Source: Planctomycetota bacterium (GTDB taxonomy: Bacteria > Planctomycetota > Phycisphaerae > Phycisphaerales > SM1A02). Taken from it: a DNA stretch of 33,950 nucleotides. Positions 16,500 to 25,140 of the stretch are shown here, piece by piece; positions within the stretch are counted from its first letter, which is position 1; every line of letters begins with the position of its first letter. The position numbers and the translations under genes are program-made. The DNA is taken from assembly GCA_014381555.1 (NCBI GenBank), contig JACNLO010000035.1:1-33950 (forward strand). The letters are read 5' to 3'. The notes beneath the pieces are model-generated. The model made no database searches, was not told where the DNA came from, and was given only the letters and a program-made list of their open reading frames with translations.

Positions 16500-17004
16500 A
16501 AAAAAGAAAAAGGGTGGGTACAAACCACCAGTTCAAACGGCTCAAGACATTGTTGATGCAATTGTTGAGGTTGCAGATAAAATTTATGCAACTGATGAAC
16601 CCGGACCACTTTGGGGCGAACTTCATAAAGCATTTTTGAAATCGGATGTCGATAAGCAAGTTGCAGCGAAGATTATTATGCATAAAGATATCCAGGAACT
16701 TCGAACGGTAGTTGCCCAATTACAAACTAGCGGGCAAGTTGAACTTCAAGAAACAGAAGTAACAGAATTGCCAACACTAGACCATGAAACGCAAATCGAA
16801 GCAATGCGTTGTTTTCGAAAGCGCGTCAAGTTCATTAAACTCGACAGAGAATCAAAACTTGGTGTTGGCCCACTCTCGGGCGGCAAAGAAGCGAAGGTTG
16901 AGTCAATGATGGCACCACACGATTACCCAATGGAAGTCTGGCTTGCTCTTGCCCGTGATGGGCTCCTCGTCGACGATGGCGGTGGCTTTTTCCACTCACC
17001 CTAG
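16486..17004 (+). CDS. Hypothetical protein, last gene of the 13046-17004 operon
   Basis: This is a 172-residue protein with a very basic start (SKSKKKKKGGYKPP), then largely helical sequence (QDIVDAIVEVADKIYATD...ELHKAFLKSDVDKQVAAKII) and a C-terminal part containing MRCFRKRVKFIKLDRESKLG, with Gly-rich DDGGGFF near the end. There is no signal peptide or membrane segment, so it is likely cytosolic, perhaps nucleic-acid or ribosome associated given the Lys run. I do not recognise the family. A GTG three bases upstream (16483) is an alternative start. The 14-nt overlap with the peptidase gene indicates translational coupling. Its stop is followed directly by a GGGGTCAGAC motif. Confidence 0.7.
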   Translation: MSKSKKKKKGGYKPPVQTAQDIVDAIVEVADKIYATDEPGPLWGELHKAFLKSDVDKQVAAKIIMHKDIQELRTVVAQLQTSGQVELQETEVTELPTLDHETQIEAMRCFRKRVKFIKLDRESKLGVGPLSGGKEAKVESMMAPHDYPMEVWLALARDGLLVDDGGGFFHSP

Positions 17005-17041
17005 GGGTCAGACACAGGGTCATGTCAAGGGGCAGACCCAT
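17005..17041. repeat. Possible dispersed GGGTC/GACCC repeat between converging genes
   Basis: Right after the plus-strand stop (17002-17004) lies GGGGTCAGACACAGGGTC, then GGGGCAGACCCA ending near 17041. The motif pair GGGTCAGAC / GCAGACCC is imperfectly inverted (GGGTC with GACCC) and resembles the short GGGGTCTGACCCC-type repeats scattered through some bacterial genomes. The minus-strand gene ending at 17025 reads its last residues (HGSAP) out of this element. Only one copy is visible here, so its repeat nature is not shown by this window. Confidence 0.35.
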
Positions 17042-18815
17042 GTATTAGCCGACCGGAGGGTTCAAAGACTCGGCGGAGTAAGGTTTCGTTTGCATTCCAG
17101 ATGACGGAAGTGTCTTTGGTGTAATACCAGATAAAACGTAGCCGTTCCCAACCAGCATCGCCAACACTATAAAACACGGTTATGAACTCTCCATCGTTTG
17201 TTGGATGATTCATAGTGTGTAATACCGCAAGATCATCTCCTTCATACGTTTCGCCGCCGACAGTAAAACCGTTTTTATGAAATGAAATCAAATCTTCGCA
17301 TTGGGCAAGTAACCCTGCATGCTCTTGAATTGGCGCATCCCCTATTAAAAGCAAATTCTTTCCATCTTCAACATCTGCAAGCCACGCACCGGTGTCCTGG
17401 AGCACTTCTTCAGTTGTGTCAACTTTCACAGTAGTCCCAGATAGTGTTCCTGCGATAGTTGGGCTGATTTGTCTTTTTGGGAACAAACGATAATATTTGT
17501 AATCAGGATCAATTGAAATCCAACTTTTACCCGACTCGGTTTCAAGCACTTGAGGAGGAACTGCCTTAAGTTCTGGAGATGTAACTGGCACGTTATGTTC
17601 GTAGACCCATTGTTTGAAGAATGGGTCTAGCCAACCAGATGGTCTTTCGGGATACTGTTGTTCGGCTGATAACTGAATTGCCTCCCAAGAAGCCGCCTTA
17701 CCCATGTTGTCTTTGGCGAACCTTGCTAGCACGGGCCAAATCTTGCTTTGGCTAGCATCTTTAATATCCGTTCCTGCGTTAAGAACTTCTTCAAGCATCA
17801 TAAATACGAAGGCGCCTTTGTCATAACCAACAAAACGGTCAACTGGACCATCAGAGGGGTCTGCAGAACCAAATTTGGACAGAGCTCCGTTATCAAGCGT
17901 TGGGTCAAGGGAAACCTTGTTAAGCAACCCGCGGCGGTAAGTTCTTGCGGCATCTTCGCCATCTTCAAGTCCTCGTCTTCCATAATTGGCGGAATAACTT
18001 GTTAGCGCTTCGCACCAATTGCCATTCGACGAATCTACGTAAACACCATTGCCCCACCAATTATGAAGCAATTCATGGTCAAGGTAGCCAGGAGCAAGTG
18101 ATTTAGGCGCCATCCCCACAACTCTTGGTCCAAGGACAGTAAAACCTGGGTAGGCAAAACCACTTGAAAAAAAGTTTTCAACAATAGCGAACTGCTCGTA
18201 CGGATATTCTCCAAGTAATGGTGTGTAAAGTTGCAGATAATCATCCGCAGCATCGAGATAGAACATAGATTTGTCAGCGTGTGAGGAGTCAAGATGGACA
18301 GAGATAACCACATCACCTTTTGGAGTTTGTACCGTTCTCTTCGTAACAACGTGTTTATTTCCAACAAGCGCCATCCCATCCACAGGACGTGGCGTTACCC
18401 ACTTTTGACCTTCTGGATTTCCACTCCCAACAAAAGTCCATTCATCTACCGGTTCAACGGACATCGATATCGTACGCTGAATGGGGTTGCCCTCACTATC
18501 AACAGGCGTTGGGTACCACCCAGCCCAATCCGACAAAAATACGCCATTTTCACTGATATGTGCATCAACTGAAAAATTATGAATCTGTCCAACTCGTTCG
18601 CCACTTGCAACATCATCATTAAAGACAGCTCTCCAACGTATTTTTCCATTCGTTGTGGGTAACACTTCGAGACCTTCTGCGTTAACTGAAACTTCGTCGC
18701 AATCGGAAATAGTCGTTGTTCCAACTAAGGTGTGGGTCTTCGGATCTAGTTGGATTTCAAGGTGTTGATGCGGTAAAAAAGAGAGCGAAATAAGGGTACA
18801 TATATGTATAGTCAT
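17025..18815 (-). CDS. Divergent M1-type metallopeptidase, probably exported
   Basis: This 596-residue protein has a short hydrophobic N-terminus (MTIHICTLISLSFLPHQH) that may be a signal peptide, then an M1-like beta domain (LEIQLDPKTHTLVGTTTISD, with SDWAGWYPTP). The zinc site is DHELLHNWWGNGV (H247, E248, H251), followed by GNWCEALTSY with E269. The spacing is 17 residues rather than the classic 18. A helical domain follows (GYDKGAFVFMMLEEVL, WLDPFFKQWVYEH). The last ~170 residues contain a beta domain of unknown role. It is not a close paralogue of the M1 peptidase at 14607-16499. It converges on the 13046-17004 operon and diverges from the kor-rnf operon. Its last residues lie inside a possible repeat element, so the true ancestral C-terminus may differ. 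Confidence 0.85.
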   Translation of the reverse strand: MTIHICTLISLSFLPHQHLEIQLDPKTHTLVGTTTISDCDEVSVNAEGLEVLPTTNGKIRWRAVFNDDVASGERVGQIHNFSVDAHISENGVFLSDWAGWYPTPVDSEGNPIQRTISMSVEPVDEWTFVGSGNPEGQKWVTPRPVDGMALVGNKHVVTKRTVQTPKGDVVISVHLDSSHADKSMFYLDAADDYLQLYTPLLGEYPYEQFAIVENFFSSGFAYPGFTVLGPRVVGMAPKSLAPGYLDHELLHNWWGNGVYVDSSNGNWCEALTSYSANYGRRGLEDGEDAARTYRRGLLNKVSLDPTLDNGALSKFGSADPSDGPVDRFVGYDKGAFVFMMLEEVLNAGTDIKDASQSKIWPVLARFAKDNMGKAASWEAIQLSAEQQYPERPSGWLDPFFKQWVYEHNVPVTSPELKAVPPQVLETESGKSWISIDPDYKYYRLFPKRQISPTIAGTLSGTTVKVDTTEEVLQDTGAWLADVEDGKNLLLIGDAPIQEHAGLLAQCEDLISFHKNGFTVGGETYEGDDLAVLHTMNHPTNDGEFITVFYSVGDAGWERLRFIWYYTKDTSVIWNANETLLRRVFEPSGRLIHGSAP

Positions 18816-19038
18816 AAGCGCAATACCTTACACAATCAGAGTGGAAAAGTGACGTTTTTTAGGGGTAAATAATGGACATATCTGGTATCATTAACCGCTT
18901 CACGATAGCGTGAGGCAAGTACCCTGAAATATGGGTTTGTGGCACCGTCCGTCACGTTTTGATTGTCCTCGCAACAACCCCCACTGAGCCAGAAATTAAC
19001 TCTGCGCTCGCCTATGTAATCGGAGCTAAGACGATTCA
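18816..19038. promoter_or_regulatory. Divergent promoter/leader region of the kor-rnf operon
   Basis: This 223-bp non-coding stretch separates the minus-strand peptidase from korA and should hold the promoter of the long operon. TGGTATCAT (18883-18891) looks like an extended -10 box, but no convincing -35 box sits 16-18 bp upstream. Just after it, GCTTCACG (18897-18904), ATAG loop and CGTGAGGC (18909-18916) can form an 8-bp stem with one G-U pair. A weaker ACCC/GGGT hairpin follows (18921-18936). GGAG at 19022-19025 lies 13 nt before the korA ATG. A structured leader is possible, but I recognise no known riboswitch. Confidence 0.45.
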
Positions 19039-20949
19039 ATGAGCAAGGCAACCACCAAAAACGGAACCGCGCAAACAAAGCCGCAAACTATCGACGAACA
19101 TATCGTCGAAATCGTTTGTGACTCTGGTGAAGGCGCCCAAAAAGCAGGGACTCTTTTTGCAACGATTAGTGCAAAAATGGGTAACGGAATTTGGACAGTT
19201 GAAATTATTCCTGCAGAAATTAAGCCTCCTGCTCGTTCCCGTGAAGGAGCGAGTGGAAACCGCATTCGCGTTGGAAGCAAAGAAATGACCAATGCCGGGG
19301 ATGAAGCTAACCTTGTTGTTGCTTTAAACGAACAAGTTTTATATGGCCGGCTTTCCCAAGACGCCTATGGTCCTGAAACAACAATCCTACTTGAGAGCGT
19401 TTGGGCAACTGACCCAGATGCAAATATTCGTGATGCATACACCGCAGCGCTTGCTGACTTTTCTGCTCGTGGCTTGAACGTTATCGAGCTTCCAATCCAT
19501 GAAGCTTGCTCAGAACTCATGACGGATCCACGATTAGGCAAAAACATCTTTGTACTTGGCATTCTTTGTTACATTTATCAACGAGATACTGCTCTTGCTA
19601 AACAAGAGATTGCAAACATCTTTGCCAAGAAAGGCGAAAAAGTCATTTCGACCAACCATGCATTACTTGATGCAGGCGTCGAATTTGCTATTAAACATAT
19701 CCCATTCACCTACACAATTCCAAACATGGACGTTACAGACGACCAAGTAGTTATGAATGGAAATGTAGCAGTTGCGCTTGGAGTAATGGCTTCTGGAATG
19801 GACATGGTTTCCATGTATCCAATTACCCCCGCAACTTCTGCTTCACATTACCTTGCGGGCGTGTTTGATCAAGCAGGTGGATTCGTTCACCAAGCCGAAG
19901 ATGAAATTGCAGCGATTGGCTTTGCGTTAGGAGCATCGTATGCTGGCAAGACTGCATGTACTATTACATCTGGTCCTGGTATGGCTCTTAAAACCGAATT
20001 TATCGGCTTGGCTGTAATGTCTGAGATTCCGATTGTTATCGTTAATGTTCAACGCGGCGGGCCGTCAACTGGTCTCCCAACCAAAGTAGAACAGGGAGAC
20101 TTATTAAATGCAATGTATGCTGCTACTGGCGATGCACCAAAAATCATTATGGCTCCTGCCACAATCGAAGAGAGCTTTTATAGCATCATCACCGCAAGAC
20201 AACTTGCAGAGGCATTCAGAACACCAGTTATTGTTCTAACCGATGCGAACCTCGCTACAGGGCAAACACTCTACAAACGTCCGGTTACCAAAGAAGATTG
20301 GCTTGCTCCGCCAATTGACCAAAGCGATTGGCATGCAGGGACTCCTGCTTACGCTTGGAACGAAGAAACAGGCATTTCACCAAGACCTATTCCCGGCCAA
20401 AAAGGTGGCGAGTATGTTCTAACTGGACTTGCCCACACACCAGAGAGCCATGTCGCCTACAACCCACAAGCAAACCAAGTGGGTTGTGATATGCGAAGTA
20501 GAAAAATAGCTGCACTTGAACAAACCTTCACCCCTCCAAAGGTTCATGGTGATGAATCGGGAGATTTACTTATCGTTGGTTGGGGATCAACGCTTGGAGC
20601 AATCGAAGAAGCAGTTGACCGTGCAAGAGCGAAAGGTCATAAGGTCTCTTCAGTTCACCTACGTTACCTTTCGCCAATGGAGGTTGGTCTTGAAGAGATA
20701 TTCGCAAAGTTCAAGAAGGTGATGACGGTAGAAATCAATTACAGCGACCCTATGGGAAGTGTTGCACATCCAAGACCATCGCAACTTGCGATGATGTTAC
20801 GAGCACATTTGATGCAGGAAGTTGATTTTTGGTCCATAGTTCCTGGACAGCCACTTGGTCCAAATCAAATTGTCGGAGTCATCGAAGACAAACTTGGAAC
20901 AACCAAACCATCTAAAAAGAAAAACGAAAAAGCAGGAGCGGGTAAGTAA
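19039..20949 (+). CDS. korA: 2-oxoacid:ferredoxin oxidoreductase, fused gamma-alpha subunit (KorA type)
   Basis: With KorB this subunit oxidatively decarboxylates a 2-oxoacid (probably 2-oxoglutarate) to the acyl-CoA, reducing ferredoxin. Residues about 12-195 form the gamma domain (EIVCDSGEGAQKAGTLFATI, then AGDEANLVVALNEQVL). Residues about 230 onward form the alpha domain: YPITPAT (260-266), HQAEDEIAAIGFALGASYAG, TSGPGMALKTEFIGLAV and RGGPSTGLPTKVEQGDL, typical KorA signatures. A domain-II-like stretch follows (DLLIVGWGSTLGAIEEAV, HLRYLSPM). The Lys-rich tail (KKKNEKAGAGK) is unusual. Length (636) fits fused KorA proteins. It opens the operon and is 2 nt upstream of korB. Pyruvate or another 2-oxoacid cannot be excluded without binding-site comparison. 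Confidence 0.93.
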   Translation: MSKATTKNGTAQTKPQTIDEHIVEIVCDSGEGAQKAGTLFATISAKMGNGIWTVEIIPAEIKPPARSREGASGNRIRVGSKEMTNAGDEANLVVALNEQVLYGRLSQDAYGPETTILLESVWATDPDANIRDAYTAALADFSARGLNVIELPIHEACSELMTDPRLGKNIFVLGILCYIYQRDTALAKQEIANIFAKKGEKVISTNHALLDAGVEFAIKHIPFTYTIPNMDVTDDQVVMNGNVAVALGVMASGMDMVSMYPITPATSASHYLAGVFDQAGGFVHQAEDEIAAIGFALGASYAGKTACTITSGPGMALKTEFIGLAVMSEIPIVIVNVQRGGPSTGLPTKVEQGDLLNAMYAATGDAPKIIMAPATIEESFYSIITARQLAEAFRTPVIVLTDANLATGQTLYKRPVTKEDWLAPPIDQSDWHAGTPAYAWNEETGISPRPIPGQKGGEYVLTGLAHTPESHVAYNPQANQVGCDMRSRKIAALEQTFTPPKVHGDESGDLLIVGWGSTLGAIEEAVDRARAKGHKVSSVHLRYLSPMEVGLEEIFAKFKKVMTVEINYSDPMGSVAHPRPSQLAMMLRAHLMQEVDFWSIVPGQPLGPNQIVGVIEDKLGTTKPSKKKNEKAGAGK

Positions 20950-20951
20950 AT

Positions 20952-21905
20952 ATGTTTGGATTAAAACAAGATTGGTCACTTGATGTATTGCCTAGGTATT
21001 TTACACTTGATGACTACGAATCATCAGTGCCACGATGGTGTGCTGGATGTGGAGACCACGGCATCCTTACTACGGTTCAACGAATTTGCAGGGACAAACA
21101 ACTCCTTCCTGAGAAAACTGTTTGTGTTTCTGGTATTGGTTGCTCTAGCCGTTTTCCGCACTACATGTCAACGTACGGTTTTCATGGTTTGCACGGACGT
21201 GCGTTTCCAGTTGCATGTGGAATTAAATCACGACGCCCAGACCTAGACGTTTGGGTTGCAACTGGCGATGGCGATTGTTGTTCGATTGGCGCGGGTCATT
21301 GGGTGCATGCTGTTAGGTACAACATGGATATGGTTGCAATTCTTTTTGACAATAATGTCTACGCATTGACAAAGAAACAAAGTTCACCTACAAGCCAAAT
21401 TGGACAATCAACAAACACCCACCCTAAAGGGGCACCTCTTCCTCCGCTCAATCCTTCAACAACTACTCTTTCTATCACAAATTGTTCGTTCGTTGCTCAA
21501 ACGGTTGACTGGAATCCTGTGCACATGCACGAGACCTTAAAAGCAGCGCATGAACATAAAGGGTTTAGTTTTGTACGAATTTTTCAGCGGTGCCCTGTCT
21601 TTTCTGAAGAATGTTTTGCAGAAGCACAAACTGATCCGGACTTGGTGCAACTTGTAGAACACGATAATGGATTACAGGTATCCGAATCCGGTACTCGAAT
21701 CTACAAAAACCGTCGCACCCACGACCCTTCCGATTTGGTTCAAGCAATGGCTGTTTCAAACCAGACTGATGTACTTCCAATTGGTTTGCTTTACCAAAAT
21801 GAGACTATGCCTATTTACAACGAATATAGTTCTGTCGGTATTAACTCAACGCCTGAAGACAAAATAAACGCACTGAATCATCAACTCGACCGCTTCGCAA
21901 TCTAA
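20952..21905 (+). CDS. korB: 2-oxoacid:ferredoxin oxidoreductase, beta subunit (KorB type)
   Basis: This TPP- and [4Fe-4S]-binding subunit partners KorA. In the 317-residue product, RWCAGCGDHGIL (C30, C33) and SGIGCSSRFPHY supply cluster cysteines, and FQRCPVF near residue 216 supplies the likely fourth. The TPP/Mg site is TGDGDCCSIG (G105-D108) followed by LFDNNVYALTKKQSSPTS, as in KorB. HGRAFPVACGIKSRRPD is also family-typical. The gene starts 2 nt after korA and ends 10 nt before the PFOR-derived gene. KorAB carries just this one cluster, so it needs an external ferredoxin. The next gene encodes a protein with a C-terminal ferredoxin domain, an attractive candidate acceptor. Confidence 0.95.
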   Translation: MFGLKQDWSLDVLPRYFTLDDYESSVPRWCAGCGDHGILTTVQRICRDKQLLPEKTVCVSGIGCSSRFPHYMSTYGFHGLHGRAFPVACGIKSRRPDLDVWVATGDGDCCSIGAGHWVHAVRYNMDMVAILFDNNVYALTKKQSSPTSQIGQSTNTHPKGAPLPPLNPSTTTLSITNCSFVAQTVDWNPVHMHETLKAAHEHKGFSFVRIFQRCPVFSEECFAEAQTDPDLVQLVEHDNGLQVSESGTRIYKNRRTHDPSDLVQAMAVSNQTDVLPIGLLYQNETMPIYNEYSSVGINSTPEDKINALNHQLDRFAI

Positions 21906-21915
21906 GGATTTACCT

Positions 21916-24276
21916 ATGTCATCTCCTGATGTTATTGATCATGAAATGGAAGAAACACAACTCATAGACCTAGAAGGTCTGCATTTCCCTCCTGATGAGG
22001 GCTTGCCTTCCGGACACACATTACCAGACGTACTACGAGATGCTCGTAGGTTTCATGCTGGAGACCCCTCAGTTGTATCTAGTATGAGTACGGACCTGTT
22101 GCCAGCGGTCATGCACACACTTCGTCGCCCCGAACTTATACGTACCGATTACCCCTTGGTACTTCTCCCTTGTGGGAAAGTTCAGCCACTCGTTGAGTTC
22201 TTTATTGAAATTATCGCGAAAATTGAGAATTCCAAAGTTCTCTCAGACAATCTTGTTCGTGTTGAGCGCCAAGTTCGAGAAGGTCTTAAGACAGTCGCTG
22301 ATGCTGCAAAAGTAATTGGCTCCGCTGGTTCAAAAGTTGGAGATATGCTTGCTCTCAACGAAAAAGCTGACCACGACTTCAGAACAAAAGGCGCAGAGTT
22401 AGTACAGTCAATTCCAAAGGGCACGATTCTTGTTCCATGTACCAGCGTTGCTGGCCCAGCTGTTGCACTACACATTATTGAGGCGCAAACAAGGGGAAAT
22501 CACCTTCGAGATAGCGTTATCAAAATGCGAGACGCACTCAAGAGTATGAACAGCCGCGAGCCAGCCGTCGAAGCCAGTGGCATTGATTCAAGTAAACTCC
22601 AAACAGTCCTAGGGAAAACTACATCGGGTAGTGTGCCTATGGACGAAAGTAGAACAAAACGAGTTAAAGCAACTATTAAAACCATCGAGGCATGGCTAAC
22701 AAACAGCGATTCTCCTCTTTATGTTGTCACTTCCTCTTTTGCTGATGACATTTCTGTTCCACACTCTGCTACAAAAGTAAAAGCTGGTGATTCTCTTTGC
22801 AACAAGGCAATTGAGACATTTGATGAACTTGCTCAGCGCTATGCTCAACTATTTGGCGCAATGCGTACCGCTCGATTGGAACTTGCAAATGCTTACGAGA
22901 GCCCCCGTCATGACCACCTTCTTGAAAATTTTTGTAGAAAATGTTTTTCTGATGCTGAGTTTGACCTTATGCCAAAAGTTGTAGCAGTTGGTTCTGTACA
23001 AGACGGACTTGCAAACATGGCTTCGCTTTCAACTATTTTGCGTTCAGCAAGACCTGTCACATTGCTTTTGCTTGGAGACGATCTTGCAACTCTAGATCAT
23101 GAAAGAATCGAACTAGCATATCTAGCAGTTGCACACCGAAAATGTTTTGCAACGCAAGTTTCAATTGCACATCCATCCCATTTAGTAGATTCAATTAAAA
23201 GCGGAATTGATTCAGTTCGTCCAACTTTGCACACAATAGCGAGCGAAGACACTCATCCACTTGGCGCTTGGCTTGAAGGCAATGCGGCTATAGAGGGGCG
23301 AGCATGTCCACTTCTTAGGTACGACCCTTCGCAGGGTTTAACATGGGCGGAGCGATTTGACCTTGTAGATAACCCTCAGACAGAACATGATTGGCCCATT
23401 TGGACTGGCGAAATTGACAACCAAAAACTTGAACTATCTTTTACTTTTGCACACTGTGCAATGTTAACGACCAATTTGCAACAATACTTTATGCAACTTC
23501 CTGATGGCGTTACATCCAGTGATTTGTTGCCAATTGAACAGTGGCTCCATCTTTCACTTGATGAGTCTGCGACGGTGCTTCCATACCTATGGGCAGCAGA
23601 TGCAGATGGAGCAATTCATAAGTTGGTCGTCGCAAGAGTTGTTACTGATGTTTGCAGAGAGCGGCTTGATTACTGGAATACTCTGCAAGAATTAGCCGGT
23701 ATCGATAATTCTTATGTTGAACAAGCAATTCAAGAAGAACGTGAGATATTAGATACAGCATTTGCAACTGAACGTGAGACACTTGCAAGTAAACATGCAA
23801 CTGAAATTGAATCCCTTAGAACAACTGCATCACAAGTTGCAATGCAACAACTTGCAGAGGTGCTCCTCGGCGGAGGTGGCGGATTTGTGAATCCACTTGT
23901 TTCTGCGTCGGCTCCAACGATTGCTCCAGTTGCGAACGGTACTATTGCAACTCCAACCGAAGCAGGTGAAGAAGTTGCAACTGAGGAGTCTGCAACTACA
24001 GAGCCCGAAGATACTGGCTCAGGCGACCTAGGCGAAGCATGGATTGACAGCCCGCTTTGCACAACTTGCAATGATTGTATGGATGTCAATGCACAGGTAT
24101 TTGTTTACAACGAAGATAAACAAGCGTACATTAAAGATGCTTCTGCGGGAACGTATGAAGAAATGGTTCGGGCTGCTGAGGCATGTCCTGCACGTTGTAT
24201 TCATCCTGGCGGGCCGCTTAACCCAAGCGAACCAAATCTCGATGAACTTAAAAAGCGTGCGGCTGATTTTATTTAA
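21916..24276 (+). CDS. PFOR-derived protein with coiled coil and C-terminal ferredoxin domain
   Basis: This 786-residue cytosolic protein is not a family I can name. Residues about 352-480 resemble the C-terminal TPP-domain region of pyruvate:ferredoxin oxidoreductase (PFOR). MASLSTILRSARPVTLLLLG aligns with the segment after the PFOR GDGW motif, and ACPLLRYDPS corresponds to the PFOR WPLxRYxP motif. The TPP glycines are lost (GSVQDG instead of GDGWxxD). After a linker containing YWNTLQELAG there is a charged coiled coil (about 600-650; EREILDTAFATERETLASKH) and a Pro/Thr/Glu-rich linker. A single-cluster ferredoxin domain ends the protein: CTTCNDC (C715, C718, C721) and ACPARC (C757, C761). 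The N-terminal ~350 residues are unrecognised. It is related to the protein at 25137-28703 over the PFOR-like and coiled-coil parts. Its place between korB and rnfB suggests an electron-transfer or coupling subunit. Confidence 0.75.
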   Translation: MSSPDVIDHEMEETQLIDLEGLHFPPDEGLPSGHTLPDVLRDARRFHAGDPSVVSSMSTDLLPAVMHTLRRPELIRTDYPLVLLPCGKVQPLVEFFIEIIAKIENSKVLSDNLVRVERQVREGLKTVADAAKVIGSAGSKVGDMLALNEKADHDFRTKGAELVQSIPKGTILVPCTSVAGPAVALHIIEAQTRGNHLRDSVIKMRDALKSMNSREPAVEASGIDSSKLQTVLGKTTSGSVPMDESRTKRVKATIKTIEAWLTNSDSPLYVVTSSFADDISVPHSATKVKAGDSLCNKAIETFDELAQRYAQLFGAMRTARLELANAYESPRHDHLLENFCRKCFSDAEFDLMPKVVAVGSVQDGLANMASLSTILRSARPVTLLLLGDDLATLDHERIELAYLAVAHRKCFATQVSIAHPSHLVDSIKSGIDSVRPTLHTIASEDTHPLGAWLEGNAAIEGRACPLLRYDPSQGLTWAERFDLVDNPQTEHDWPIWTGEIDNQKLELSFTFAHCAMLTTNLQQYFMQLPDGVTSSDLLPIEQWLHLSLDESATVLPYLWAADADGAIHKLVVARVVTDVCRERLDYWNTLQELAGIDNSYVEQAIQEEREILDTAFATERETLASKHATEIESLRTTASQVAMQQLAEVLLGGGGGFVNPLVSASAPTIAPVANGTIATPTEAGEEVATEESATTEPEDTGSGDLGEAWIDSPLCTTCNDCMDVNAQVFVYNEDKQAYIKDASAGTYEEMVRAAEACPARCIHPGGPLNPSEPNLDELKKRAADFI

Positions 24277-24279
24277 GGA
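24275..24279 (+). promoter_or_regulatory. Ribosome-binding site supporting a TTG start for rnfB
   Basis: AAGGA overlaps the stop codon of the preceding gene and lies 6 nt before TTG at 24286. The first in-frame ATG (24316) would remove half of the N-terminal membrane helix that RnfB proteins have, so TTG is preferred. Confidence 0.7.
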
Positions 24280-24285
24280 TTTGTT

Positions 24286-25140
24286 TTGGATACAACCCTT
24301 ACAGCCGTTCTCATCATGTCATCAATCGGTACCTTTTTTGGTATTTGTTTAGCGGTTGCACATAAATACTTAAAAGTAGAAGAAGATCCCCGCCTTGATG
24401 TTGTTGAAGAAATGTTGCCCGGAACAAATTGCGGCGCTTGTGGAGAGCCCGGATGTCGCGCTTTTTCTGAAGCATTAGTTGGCGGCATCAAAGAACCTTG
24501 CCAGTGCACGGTTGGTAGCCCAGATGACATCGAGATAATTGCTTCGTTTCTTGGAGTAGTTGCAGGTGAACAAGACAAAGTCGTTGCACGCCTTCATTGC
24601 GCAGGTGGGCTTGGCCTTGCAAGACAAATTGCAGAATACGAGGGCTATTCAAATTGCCGGGCGGCACACCTTGTAGGTGGTGGTGGCAAAGGCTGCAGTT
24701 GGGGATGCCTCGGGTTAGATGATTGTATGGTCGCCTGCGACTTTGATGCAATACACATGAATGAACAGCGCCTTCCAGTTGTAAGCGTCGAAAATTGCAC
24801 TGCGTGTAATGATTGTGTTGAAGCGTGTCCTCGCGATCTCTTTGATCTTATGCCTTTATCACAAAAATTGATAGTCCAATGCAACGCGCCACTAGAAGGT
24901 GATGATGCTTACGCCGTCTGCAGTGTTTGTTGCGATGGTTGCCAGCGATGCGCAGCTGACGGAGATGGAAAAATAACCATGCAAAATAATTTACCAGTCG
25001 TTGATTGGAGTGATGGCAATATCGCTGCCTCTCCAAAAGCAACTTGGCGGTGCCCCACTGGCGCAATTACTTGGGTTGAAGATGGACAATTCATTCAGCC
25101 AACTGTTGAGTATTCCACTCGCAAGGAGGTAGCAGTATGA
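24286..25140 (+). CDS. rnfB: Electron transport complex subunit RnfB
   Basis: RnfB is the ferredoxin-accepting, multi-cluster subunit of the Rnf complex. The 284-residue product has an N-terminal membrane helix (about 4-24; LTAVLIMSSIGTFFGICLAV) and the Fes domain LPGTNCGACGEPGC (C49, C52, C57) closed by C72 or C74. [4Fe-4S] motifs follow in CSWGCLGLDDCMVAC and CTACNDCVEACP. A Cys-rich C-terminal part (CSVCCDGCQRC, then WRCPTGAI) extends it, as in longer RnfB forms. Initiation is at TTG with a good AAGGA site. The stop overlaps the next gene by 4 nt (ATGA). RnfB is separated from rnfCDGEA by the large PFOR-like gene, an unusual insertion in the cluster. Electrons would pass from ferredoxin (or the ferredoxin domain of the upstream protein) via RnfB toward RnfC and NAD+. 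Confidence 0.95.
   Translation: MDTTLTAVLIMSSIGTFFGICLAVAHKYLKVEEDPRLDVVEEMLPGTNCGACGEPGCRAFSEALVGGIKEPCQCTVGSPDDIEIIASFLGVVAGEQDKVVARLHCAGGLGLARQIAEYEGYSNCRAAHLVGGGGKGCSWGCLGLDDCMVACDFDAIHMNEQRLPVVSVENCTACNDCVEACPRDLFDLMPLSQKLIVQCNAPLEGDDAYAVCSVCCDGCQRCAADGDGKITMQNNLPVVDWSDGNIAASPKATWRCPTGAITWVEDGQFIQPTVEYSTRKEVAV

Noticed and set aside
18836-19078. 80-codon minus-strand frame in the gap upstream of korA
   Set aside because: Its composition is unlike a real protein, it has no RBS and it overlaps the korA start. The region is better explained as a promoter and leader.
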